DNA of 61,551 nucleotides from CAWIUB01 sp963839175 (lineage in GTDB: Bacteria; Actinomycetota; Actinomycetes; Mycobacteriales; Jatrophihabitantaceae), in the NCBI GenBank assembly GCA_963839175.1, contig CAWIUB010000051.1:1-61551 (forward strand), read 5' to 3'. The first letter of the stretch is position 1, and each line of letters begins with the position of its first letter. The notes beneath the pieces were generated by a model, which saw nothing but the letters and a program-made list of their open reading frames with translations, ran no database searches and was not told where the DNA came from. Shown piece after piece: positions 18,712 through 26,040 of this stretch. Position numbers and translations under genes: made by a program.

Positions 18712-19097
18712 TGCGTCAGTATCTCTGCCCTCAGACGCAACAGCGAGAGGCGGTTATGGATCTGGCCCAGACGGACTTGTGGGCGGGTGCGGACGTTGCT
18801 CGCGATCAAACCACGGTTGTGACTCGCGACCAGATCGCCGTGAGACACCCGCGCTACGCCCGCCGCGACCGCCTGTGCATGACCTGCCACTCCAGCGCCG
18901 TCGGATCGAGCTCGATCGCGACCACGCTGCCGCCGTCAACAAGCAGCCGCTCGACGATCGCCCGGCCGACGCCGCGCGGCTATCCCGGGGATCAACTACC
19001 GGGATAGCCCATCTTGAGTCTTGGCCCGCAGGTCACGCAGATCCACGCTGGCACCAGCGTCTCCTCTCCAGCGGCGGCTCGAATGCGTCGGCTGAGA
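18712..19097. other. Gene-poor stretch with a decayed SDR fragment
   Basis: No complete gene is seen here. The reverse strand between 18854 and 18979 holds a recognisable SDR piece listed separately; the rest shows no homology or motif I can name. Confidence 0.5.
18854..18979 (-). pseudogene. Remnant of a short-chain dehydrogenase/reductase N-terminus
   Basis: Read on the reverse strand, 41 codons give GVGRAIVERLLVDGG and SVVAIELDPTALEW, the second half of an SDR NAD(P)-binding Rossmann motif (G-x-G-R-A) and the acidic residue at the end of beta-2. A stop codon (18980-18982) immediately precedes the piece and another follows at 18854. The gene's start and the remaining 200 residues are missing. 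Confidence 0.4.
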
Positions 19098-19556
19098 TCA
19101 CAGCCAGCGTCGGACTCGGCGCCGGTACGCGTCGTAGTCTGGGCCGAACTTGTCGAAAAGGTACTGCTCTTCAGGCACGATCGCGCCCCAGGTGCGGGCC
19201 AGGACGCCGAGCGGGACGAGCAACAAGCCCCAGGCCGATGGCCACAGCAGCGCTATGGCGGCATCGAAGGCGATCAGGCCCAGGTATAGCGGGTTGCGGC
19301 TCACCCGAAACGGTCCGCGGTCAAGGACGGTCCGGGTAGCCCCGCCGGGGAGCACCGCCGTCCGGTTGGCGACCATCACCGACAGCGTCCAGCCGTTCCA
19401 CACTACGAAGCCACCAAGCAGCACCCAGCCGAGGAGGCGCGCGCCGGATGGGACCTGGAACGGGTCGCCCACCGTCGCGGTGGCGACGAGCCCGGCGAGC
19501 AGGGGCACGCCGAGCGCGACCGGCGGCCAGATGCGAAACCGTGGCGCGTCGTGCAC
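19098..19556 (-). CDS. Isoprenylcysteine carboxyl methyltransferase (ICMT)-like membrane protein
   Basis: 152 residues with three to four TM helices (VALGVPLLAGLVATATV, LLGWVLLGGFVVWNGWTLSV, LIAFDAAIALLWPSAWGLLLV). The signature RGPFRVSRNPLYLGLI and the C-terminal EEQYLFDKFGPDYDAYRRR are those of the ICMT/phospholipid methyltransferase family, which uses S-adenosylmethionine to methylate carboxylates or lipids. The substrate in bacteria is unknown. It follows the transketolase gene on the same strand after 66 bp. Confidence 0.88.
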   Translation of the reverse strand: MHDAPRFRIWPPVALGVPLLAGLVATATVGDPFQVPSGARLLGWVLLGGFVVWNGWTLSVMVANRTAVLPGGATRTVLDRGPFRVSRNPLYLGLIAFDAAIALLWPSAWGLLLVPLGVLARTWGAIVPEEQYLFDKFGPDYDAYRRRVRRWL

Positions 19557-19622
19557 GTCCCCATTGTCGGATCCAGTGGGGAATCGTGGTCGCTGCCTGC
19601 GCGGATTGCCTCTGGAGGCTGG

Positions 19623-21758
19623 CTAGGTGCGAGATGCTCGCGCGATTTGTTCTTTGGCCACACGCGCGACCGCATCGGGGGTGAAGCCAAACTTCGACTG
19701 CAGGGCCCGCAGCGGTGCCGACGCGCCGAAGGTCGACATCGCGACGATCGCGCCGCCCGAGCCGACATACCGCTCCCAGCCGAAGCCAGATGCCTGCTCG
19801 ATAGCGACGCGCGCAGTGACCGAAGGTGGCAGAACCGAGTTCCGGTACTCCTGGTTCTGGCGATCGAAAAGCTCCCAGGAGGGCAGGCTCACCACGCGGG
19901 CGCGGATGTTCTCGCTGCCCAGTTGCTCGTATGCGCCGATGGCGAGTGCAATCTCGCTGCCGGTTGCGATCAAGATGATCTCCGGAGTGCCGTCGGAGGC
20001 ATCGGCCAGCACGTAGCCACCGCGCGCCAGCCCGCTTGCGGACGCGAACTTCGTTCGGTCCAGCGTTGGCAGGGGCTGCCGGGACAGCAGCAGCGCGACG
20101 GGCTCATGACGAAGGGGCATGATGACGCGCCATGCCTCGGCGACCTCGTTCGCGTCTGCCGGCCTTAGGTCGATGAGCCCCGGCATTGCTCGGAGGGACG
20201 CGAGGTGCTCGACTGGCTGGTGCGTCGGCCCGTCCTCGCCGACGCCGATTGAGTCGTGCGTGAAGATGTGGATCACTGGCAGTTCCATGAGTGCGGAGAG
20301 CCGCAACGCTCCACGCTGAAAGTCCGAAAAGATGAGGAAGCCCGACTGATACGGCCTGATCTTCGACAACGACAGGCCGTTGGCCACGGCCGCAGCGGCG
20401 TGCTCGCGGACGCCGTAGTGGAGGTTGCGCCCGCCGTAGCTGCCGGGCTCGAAATCGCCCGCGCCGTCGAAGGTGAGCCGCGTCTTCGTGGACGGCGCCA
20501 GATCGCAAGCGCCGCCGAGCAGCCACGGCATCCGGGGGGCGATCGCGTTGAGGACGGCACCGCTCGCATCGCGGCCGGCCTTGCCCTTCTCGTCCGCGGG
20601 GAATGCAGGAATGTCCGCATCCCAGCCGTCAGGAAGTAACCGCCGTTGCATCCGGTCGAGGTGCTCGCCAAACACTGGGTACTCGGCGCGGTATCGCTCG
20701 AACTCCTGCTCCCAGGCTGCACGCAGTTCTGCCCCGCGCGCGCCGATCCCAGCGGCGAAGTGCTCGTAGACCCCGTCGGGGACGAGGAACAGCGCGTCTT
20801 GCGGCCAGCTGTAGAAGCGCTTCGCGGCACGAACCTCGTCCGGACCCAGCGGTTCCCCGTGCGCGGCCGCGGTGTCCATCTTCGTCGGGGCACCGTAGCC
20901 GATGTGGCTATCGACGATGATCAGTGTTGGGCGGGTCACCTCGCGCCGGAACACCTCGAATGCCCGGGCGAGCATGCGCCGGTCGTTGGCGTCACCGACG
21001 CGCGTGACGTTCCATCCGTATCCGATGAAGCGGGCGGCGACATCGTCACCGAACGCCAGCGACGTGGAACCCTCGATCGTGATGTGGTTGTTGTCGTAGA
21101 TCCAGCAGAGGTTGTCCAGCTGCAAGAGTCCCGCGAGCGAGGCCGCCTCTTGCCCGATGCCCTCCATCAGGCAACCGTCGCCACCGAGCGCGTAGACGTT
21201 GTAGCTGAACAGCTCGAAGCCAGGGCGATTGAACGTCGTGGCTTGCCATTTGCCGGCCATCGCCATGCCCACACTCGTCGCGAGTCCCGTTCCGAGAGGC
21301 CCGGTTGTGCACTCCACTCCGGAGGTCCAGCGGTACTCGGGATGACCCGGGCAGGCGCTATCGAGTTGGCGGAACTTCTTGATGTCGTCCAGAGTGACGG
21401 CCGGCTGCCCGACGGTCTCGTAGGAGGAGTTGACCGCCATGACCCGTGTCAGGTGCAGCATCGCGTACAGCAGCATCGACGCGTGACCGGCCGACAGCAC
21501 GAACCTGTCGCGGTTGCTCCAGATCGGCAGCTGTGGGTCGAAGCGCAACACTTTGTTCCACAATTCGTACACGACCGGGGCCATCGCCATCGGCGTCCCC
21601 GGGTGCCCCGAGTTGGCAGCCTGAACCGCGTCGATACACAGCGTGCGAATGGTGTTGATGGCGAGATCCTCGATCGACGTCCGGGTTTCGGGCACGGCGG
21701 TCGGGTCTGATGCCGTGGCCCCGCTGGCGAAGGAACCGGCGGTCGCGATATCGCTCAT
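19623..21758 (-). CDS. tkt: Transketolase
   Basis: 711 residues from MSDIATAGSFASG; AGGAGG sits 7 bp before this ATG, which decides against longer frames. It transfers two-carbon ketol units in the pentose-phosphate and Calvin cycles with thiamine diphosphate. Visible motifs: SGHPGTPMAMAP (substrate His), GDGCLMEGIGQEAAS with NNHITIEG (ThDP/Mg binding GDG-N), TGLATSVGMAMAG, and THDSIGVGEDGPTHQPVEHL (pyrimidine domain). Complete. With zwf, 9 kb away, it could serve NADPH and pentose supply, but there is no operon. Confidence 0.95.
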   Translation of the reverse strand: MSDIATAGSFASGATASDPTAVPETRTSIEDLAINTIRTLCIDAVQAANSGHPGTPMAMAPVVYELWNKVLRFDPQLPIWSNRDRFVLSAGHASMLLYAMLHLTRVMAVNSSYETVGQPAVTLDDIKKFRQLDSACPGHPEYRWTSGVECTTGPLGTGLATSVGMAMAGKWQATTFNRPGFELFSYNVYALGGDGCLMEGIGQEAASLAGLLQLDNLCWIYDNNHITIEGSTSLAFGDDVAARFIGYGWNVTRVGDANDRRMLARAFEVFRREVTRPTLIIVDSHIGYGAPTKMDTAAAHGEPLGPDEVRAAKRFYSWPQDALFLVPDGVYEHFAAGIGARGAELRAAWEQEFERYRAEYPVFGEHLDRMQRRLLPDGWDADIPAFPADEKGKAGRDASGAVLNAIAPRMPWLLGGACDLAPSTKTRLTFDGAGDFEPGSYGGRNLHYGVREHAAAAVANGLSLSKIRPYQSGFLIFSDFQRGALRLSALMELPVIHIFTHDSIGVGEDGPTHQPVEHLASLRAMPGLIDLRPADANEVAEAWRVIMPLRHEPVALLLSRQPLPTLDRTKFASASGLARGGYVLADASDGTPEIILIATGSEIALAIGAYEQLGSENIRARVVSLPSWELFDRQNQEYRNSVLPPSVTARVAIEQASGFGWERYVGSGGAIVAMSTFGASAPLRALQSKFGFTPDAVARVAKEQIARASRT

Positions 21759-22210
21759 GTCTGCCTCCTGGAAGCAGCAGCCCAGATCCTTGCTTCTACC
21801 CGCTTCGGAGCATCCCGTAAAGGAGACTAGCCAGCAATGCGGGATCGTCGGCCTATTTGCGCTGTTCGATCGGTCGCTTTGCCTGTGCAGCACGGGCTGC
21901 AGCCACGATGCCAAGGCTGGTTCGACAGACAAAGCGGCGGTGCGCATGCAGCGGGTCGGCCGGCACTGCGCTTCCCGAGCGTGATCGTGTGCTGCGAGCC
22001 TGATCTGGTGGCGCTCAGCTGCGTCGTGCCCTCAGCCTGCGCCAACGATCGCGGTCATCTCACCGCATCTGCTCGACGATCTGGGCACGGTTCTAGCTCC
22101 GTGTACGCGTGACCCCGACGGGGACTATCTGGTCGGGCTCGCCGAGCGATCCGGCGCGGTCATCATCACCGGCGACGCAAGGCCGAGGGAGTTCCCAGTC
22201 GACTCTGTCG
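21759..22210. other. Gene-poor stretch with a PIN-domain remnant
   Basis: About 290 bp downstream of 21759 shows no gene or motif on either strand. The remainder holds the decayed PIN piece listed separately at 22048-22218. Confidence 0.5.
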
Positions 22211-22218
22211 TCAGCCAG
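22048..22218 (+). pseudogene. Remnant of a PIN-domain (VapC-like) toxin
   Basis: The forward frame reads IAVISPHLLDDLGTVLAP then TRDPDGDYLVGLAERSGA and VIITGDARP, matching the C-terminal half of PIN_3 proteins (S-P-x-L-L-x-E-L ... R-D-P-D-D-x-Y-L-V-x-L-A ... V-T-G-D). The N-terminal acidic residues and the middle are missing, and no start codon or antitoxin gene is adjacent. Probably a dead toxin-antitoxin relic. Confidence 0.5.
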
Positions 22219-22486
22219 TCACATCGAAGACCTGAAAGCCTGCTGGCACGTCCGGCCCACGGGCGCCGTGTGCACGCGCAACCGCGGGTCGCAGGAGGTC
22301 GCGGTGGAACCGCTCGGCCGATTCCTTCGACTCCCAGACGTCAACGATCCTGAAGCCGCCGGCAACCGGACCCGCGACGTGAGCGACCAGCCCGGCGGGG
22401 TGCTTCTCGGCCCCGTCCAACTCGGCGATCACCTCGGCGTAGTCGTCGGCGGACACACCGGGCATGTCCTGGCACCACGCGTACAT
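22211..22486 (-). CDS. ABM-type (putative quinol monooxygenase) small protein
   Basis: 91 residues, one dimeric alpha+beta barrel module: FRIVDVWESKESAERFHRDLLRP is the conserved strand-helix. Families with this fold include YgiN-like quinol monooxygenases and antibiotic biosynthesis monooxygenases. The N-terminus MYAWCQDMPGVSADDY lacks extra domains. It is divergent from the TetR gene at 22545 with only 58 bp between starts, so it is the likely target of that regulator. Confidence 0.8.
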   Translation of the reverse strand: MYAWCQDMPGVSADDYAEVIAELDGAEKHPAGLVAHVAGPVAGGFRIVDVWESKESAERFHRDLLRPAVARAHGARGPDVPAGFQVFDVTG

Positions 22487-22499
22487 TTCGGCCTCCTCA

Positions 22500-22531
22500 T
22501 ATAATCAGTTGGAACGGCATTCCACCGGAAT
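22500..22531 (+). promoter_or_regulatory. Promoter and TetR-type operator between ABM gene and tetR
   Basis: A perfect -10 hexamer TATAAT is at 22500-22505 in the tetR direction. Just downstream, ATTCC-ACC-GGAAT at 22519-22531 is a perfect inverted repeat, with a second GGAA...TTCC pair overlapping it. A repressor bound here would cover the transcription start and could control both divergent genes. Confidence 0.55.
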
Positions 22532-22544
22532 AAGGTTCTAGCCA

Positions 22545-23198
22545 ATGGCGGATTCTGTCAAGAGCCCCCGGCGGTACGACGCGACTCGGCGTCAGGCCGC
22601 CGCGAGCCACACCCGCAGTCGGGTTGTCACCGCGGCGCGCGACTTGTTCCTCAGCCGAGGCTTCGCCGCCACCACCATGGCCGACATCGCCGAGCACGCC
22701 GGGGTTGCCGTGCAGACCGTCTACGCCGTCGTCGGCGGGAAGGCCGCCCTGCTCCAGCAGGCCGTGGACATGGCCATCGCCGGCGACGACGCCCCGATCC
22801 CGGTCCGGAACCGGCCGGACATCCTGGCGGTCCAGGCCGAGCAAAACGGGCGCCGCAAACTGGCGAAGTACGCCCGCCATCTCCGCCTGGTTCAGGAACG
22901 CAGCGCTGACCTCGAACAGGTAGTCCGGGCAGCCGCCGACGCCGACCCCGAGATTCGGAAGCTGCAGCAGACCTTCGACGAACAACGCGTGACTGGTATG
23001 GGGTTCTTCGCCGAGCACCTGGAAAGCAGCGGGCTGCTGCGCCGAGGGATCACCATCAGCAAGGCCGCCGACGTTTTGTCCACGCACATGGATTCACGTA
23101 TCTACCTGTGGCTCGTGCGGGACCGCGGCTGGAGTCCGCGCGAGTATGAGAACTGGTACGTCAAGGTCACCGCAGCGATGCTCCTCCGGCGGGAATGA
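22545..23198 (+). CDS. TetR-family transcriptional regulator
   Basis: 217 residues. The N-terminal TetR HTH is clear: RVVTAARDLFLSRGFAATTM then DIAEHAGVAVQTVYAVVGGKAALL. The C-terminal ligand domain is unlike known subgroups. Divergent orientation and the palindrome in the 58-bp gap suggest it represses itself and the small ABM-type monooxygenase gene. It is followed by an unrelated TetR gene on the same strand after about 245 bp. Confidence 0.92.
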   Translation: MADSVKSPRRYDATRRQAAASHTRSRVVTAARDLFLSRGFAATTMADIAEHAGVAVQTVYAVVGGKAALLQQAVDMAIAGDDAPIPVRNRPDILAVQAEQNGRRKLAKYARHLRLVQERSADLEQVVRAAADADPEIRKLQQTFDEQRVTGMGFFAEHLESSGLLRRGITISKAADVLSTHMDSRIYLWLVRDRGWSPREYENWYVKVTAAMLLRRE

Positions 23199-23244
23199 CC
23201 AAGTTCGACAATCGTCCAGGCGAGCGCGTCGCTCACACACTCAC

Positions 23245-23260
23245 GGCGGGATATCCCGCC
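23245..23260. promoter_or_regulatory. 16-bp perfect palindrome between the two tetR genes
   Basis: GGCGGGATATCCCGCC is fully self-complementary with no loop, so it is more likely a protein-binding site than a terminator. It lies 47 bp after the first tetR stop and about 100 bp before the promoter of the second tetR. Confidence 0.4.
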
Positions 23261-23357
23261 CGCGTCTGCTCACGTCCGCTCCCACCCAGAAGAGCTCACG
23301 GCTCAATTCTTGGCTTCCAGGCGGGGACCACCTCACATCCACCATTGAAAACGGGCC

Positions 23358-23420
23358 TTGACAAGTGGGCGGTTGCGGCCGACCATATCGGTCGGGCGAC
23401 CGAACAAGAGAGCCGATCGG
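23358..23420 (+). promoter_or_regulatory. Promoter and operator cluster of the hydrolase/glycosyltransferase operon
   Basis: TTGACA at 23358-23363 is a consensus -35. In the -10 region the perfect palindrome CCGACC-ATATC-GGTCGG lies at 23379-23395. It is followed at once by GACCGAA (23398-23404) and CCGATCGG (23413-23420). The words GACCGAA and CCGATC recur before osmC at 28208-28225. The TetR protein encoded at 23444 is the obvious candidate to bind here. Confidence 0.55.
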
Positions 23421-23443
23421 TCAGATACAGCGTTGGGGGGACC

Positions 23444-24052
23444 GTGGTGGTGGAGCAGGACACCCGGCTGCGAATCCTGACTGCCGCGAAGGGTGCGCTG
23501 CTGGACGTCGGCTATGCGAATCTTTCGACGCGGGGTATCGCCGAGGCGGCGGGGGTGCCACTGAGCCAGATCCATTACCACTTCGGTTCGAAGCAGAACT
23601 TGATGCTCGCGGTGCTCGACGCGGAGAACCGGCTGCGGCTCGCCAGGCAGGCCGCCATGTATGAGGCCGACCTGCCGCTGTGGAAGCAATGGCTGCAGGC
23701 CTGCGACTTCTTCGACGACGATCTCGAGTCGGGCTACGTGCGAGTGCTGATGGAGATGACCGCTGCGGGTTGGTCCAATCCGGAGATCGCAGCTGCGGTC
23801 TCAGCCGAGGTACGCGGCTGGTTCGACCTGCTGGGCGACGTGGGGCAACGCGCCAAAGAGCGATTCGGCTCGCTGAGCCCGTTCAGGCCGGAGGAACTGG
23901 CCGCCCTGGCCGGTCTGCCGTTCATCGGCGCCGAGGCGTTGATCTTGGTCGGTCTGGACGAGTCGAAGATCGCGGCACGGTCGGCGTTGCGCAAGGTCGG
24001 CGAGCTGCTGCGGCTGCTCGAGGAGCCGCCGAAGCCGAGGCGGCGACGATGA
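23444..24052 (+). CDS. TetR-family regulator heading the hydrolase operon
   Basis: About 202 residues from one of three consecutive GTG codons (23444, 23447, 23450), which follow a GGGGGG ribosome-binding stretch. A far upstream in-frame ATG at 23195 would run across the promoter and operator and is rejected. The HTH is TRGIAEAAGVPLSQIHYHFGSKQNL. The C-terminal domain contains WSNPEIAAAVSAEVRGWFDLL as in the TetR_C_6-like group. Its stop overlaps the hydrolase start as ATGA, so it is translated with the operon it presumably controls. Confidence 0.9.
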   Translation: MVVEQDTRLRILTAAKGALLDVGYANLSTRGIAEAAGVPLSQIHYHFGSKQNLMLAVLDAENRLRLARQAAMYEADLPLWKQWLQACDFFDDDLESGYVRVLMEMTAAGWSNPEIAAAVSAEVRGWFDLLGDVGQRAKERFGSLSPFRPEELAALAGLPFIGAEALILVGLDESKIAARSALRKVGELLRLLEEPPKPRRRR

Positions 24053-24117
24053 GGGCCTGTCAACCGGCCGTCGAGGGCACGGTGCGCCGGGACGATGTCG
24101 AGATCCATTACGAGCGT
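24049..24117 (+). pseudogene. Alpha/beta hydrolase, first 23 codons (interrupted by IS1595)
   Basis: The ATG overlaps the tetR stop (ATGA). The 23 codons encode MRACQPAVEGTVRRDDVEIH plus YER, the typical N-terminal strand of an alpha/beta hydrolase. They are cut off from the rest (25243-26040) by an IS1595-family element. See the entry for the main part. Confidence 0.85.
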
Positions 24118-25234
24118 TGGGGCTATTCAGCTGACCGGACTAAGATGATGTAGTGGATGCGGTACGGCCGCGAGCTGGTGTGCACTATCCGAGGTCGGCC
24201 GGCGAGCTGCGCTCGTGGTTCGCGACCGATGCGGACTGCCTGGATTATCTGGACTGGCTGCGCTGGCCAGACGGCTTCGCCTGCCCGCGTTGTGGGTACA
24301 CGGGCGGATGGCTGGTTGCCGATGGCCGGTACAAGTGCGTGGCCTGTGGGAAGCGGACGTCGGTGACCGCGGGGACGCTGTTCGACCGGCGCCGCACGCC
24401 GCTGACGGTGTGGTTCGAGGCGTGCTGGCTGTTCGCCTCGGGCAAGGACGGCATGTCGGCGTTGAGCCTGCAGCGCTCGCTGGAGATCGGCTCCTACGCG
24501 ACCGCCTGGGCGATGCTGCACCGGCTGCGGTCGGTGCTGGTACGTCCGGGTCGCGATCGGCTCACCGGCACCGTGGAAGTCGACGAGACCTACGTCGGCG
24601 GTGAGGAGCCCGGGCTGCGTGGCGGGCGCGCCAAGGGCAAGAAAGTCCTGGTAGGAGTGGCGATCGAGGTGATCGAGCCGCGCGGGTTCGGGCGGTGCCG
24701 GATGCAGGTGCTCACCGACGCCTCCGCCGCGACGCTGCACGCGTTCATCACCGCGAACGTCGAGCCGGGAGCGCGAGTGATCACCGACGGCTGGCCGGGC
24801 TACCAAGGCATCGAACGGCTCGGCTACACCCACGAGCCGCGCAGCCAACGCGCCGCCCGTGCCCGCGGCGAGGACCCCGGCAAGCTGCTGCCCGGTGTCC
24901 ACCGGGTCGCGTCGCTGGCCAAGCGCTGGCTGCTGGGCACCCACCAGGCCTCGGTCGAGGACGCCCATCTGCAGAGCTACCTGAACGAGTTCGTCTTCCG
25001 CTTCAACCGGCGCCGATCCCGCGCCCGCGGCATGCCCTTCTACCGCGTCCTCGAACTCGCCGTCGCCCACCCGCCGGTGCGCTACCGCGAGCTGGTGGCA
25101 GACCCGAAGCCCAAGCTTGTCCCGCCCAAGCCGCCGGGAGGAGGTGGCCACCCACCGAGCCTGGACCGGCCCCGCGCGGACCGCCCATGGCGCCGGGCGT
25201 CCAGCGCATTGGTCCGGTCAGCTGAATAGCCCTA
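24118..25234 (+). mobile_element. IS1595-family insertion sequence, copy 1
   Basis: 1117 bp, bounded by inverted repeats (GGGCTATTCAGCTGACCGG on both ends). The perfect 8-bp target duplication ACGAGCGT is at 24110-24117 and 25235-25242, the duplication length known for IS1595. Excision restores HYERYGQG of the hydrolase. An identical 1117-bp copy in the other orientation is at 43395-44511. Confidence 0.95.
24153..25229 (+). CDS. IS1595-family transposase (copy 1)
   Basis: 358 residues. An N-terminal zinc ribbon (CPRCGYTGGW ... CVACGKRTS) is followed by the IS1595 core: TVEVDETYVGGEEPG (first Asp), ARVITDGWPGYQGI (second Asp) and HLQSYLNEFVFRFNRR (the final acidic/Asn-Glu block typical of DDE/N enzymes). 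It is identical to the transposase at 43400-44476 and appears intact. The start at 24153 is a GTG 35 bp inside the left end. Confidence 0.94.
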   Translation: MDAVRPRAGVHYPRSAGELRSWFATDADCLDYLDWLRWPDGFACPRCGYTGGWLVADGRYKCVACGKRTSVTAGTLFDRRRTPLTVWFEACWLFASGKDGMSALSLQRSLEIGSYATAWAMLHRLRSVLVRPGRDRLTGTVEVDETYVGGEEPGLRGGRAKGKKVLVGVAIEVIEPRGFGRCRMQVLTDASAATLHAFITANVEPGARVITDGWPGYQGIERLGYTHEPRSQRAARARGEDPGKLLPGVHRVASLAKRWLLGTHQASVEDAHLQSYLNEFVFRFNRRRSRARGMPFYRVLELAVAHPPVRYRELVADPKPKLVPPKPPGGGGHPPSLDRPRADRPWRRASSALVRSAE

Positions 25235-26040
25235 ACGAGCGTTACGGTCAGGGCGCGCCGACGGTTCTTCTGCTGCCAACCTGGTCGCTGGTGCATTCAC
25301 GCCATTGGAAGATGCAGGTCGCGTACCTGGCTCGGCACTTCACCGTGCTGTGCTTCGACGGGCGCGGCAACGGCCGCTCCGACCGGCCCATCCATCCGGA
25401 TGCCTATACCGACGTCGTGTTCGCCTCGGACGCGCTGGCGGTTATGGACGCAGCCGGGATCGAGAGCGCTGTCGTCGTCACCGTGTCCTGCGGCACCTTG
25501 TGGGGGCTCCGGCTGTGCGCCGAGCATCCGGAGCGGGTGCTGGGCGCGGTGTTCATCGAGCCGACCGCGCCGCTCGTGCCGGGGCTGCCGGAGCGTCGGG
25601 TGCAACGCTTCCACAACGTGTTCGACGAGCCGGTCGCTTGGCAGAAGTACAACGCGCGCTTCTGGCGCACGAATTACGCGGACTTCGTGGACTTCTTCAT
25701 GCGGCGGATCTTCACCGAACCGCACTCCACCAAACCGATCGAGGACGCGATCGGATGGGCGCTCGAGACCGACGGCCAGACGCTGATTGCGTCGGACCTG
25801 GGCCTGAAGGATTGCGACGGGGCGACTACCCGGCGGCTGGCGACGCAGGTGGCTTGCCCGGTTCTGGTGATCCACGGCACGCACGACGCAGTGCGCGGCT
25901 ACGCGGAAGGCCAGGCGCTCGCGGAATGCACCGGCGGCCGGCTTGCGACCTTCGGGGGCTCCGGCCACTTTCCGCACGTTCGCGATCCAGTGCGGGTCAA
26001 TATGCTGATCAAGCAGTTCGTCGATCGGCTGGGACGATGA
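25235..26040 (+). pseudogene. Alpha/beta hydrolase, main part (interrupted by IS1595)
   Basis: With the first 23 codons at 24049-24117 this makes a 288-residue alpha/beta hydrolase. The nucleophile elbow is VVVTVSCGTLWG with Ser at residue 105, the acid is in VIHGTHDAV, and the His in GSGHFPHVRDPVRV. The elbow departs from G-x-S-x-G at its first Gly (T-V-S-C-G). It is paralogous along its length to the first domain of the next gene, which has Cys at the same place. The stop overlaps the next start (ATGA). Without excision the 5' fragment makes no enzyme; an internal restart would lack strand 1. Confidence 0.85.

Noticed and set aside
23245..23260. Intrinsic terminator between the tetR genes
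   Set aside because: The palindrome GGCGGGATATCCCGCC has no loop and no T-run; a protein-binding site is more likely.
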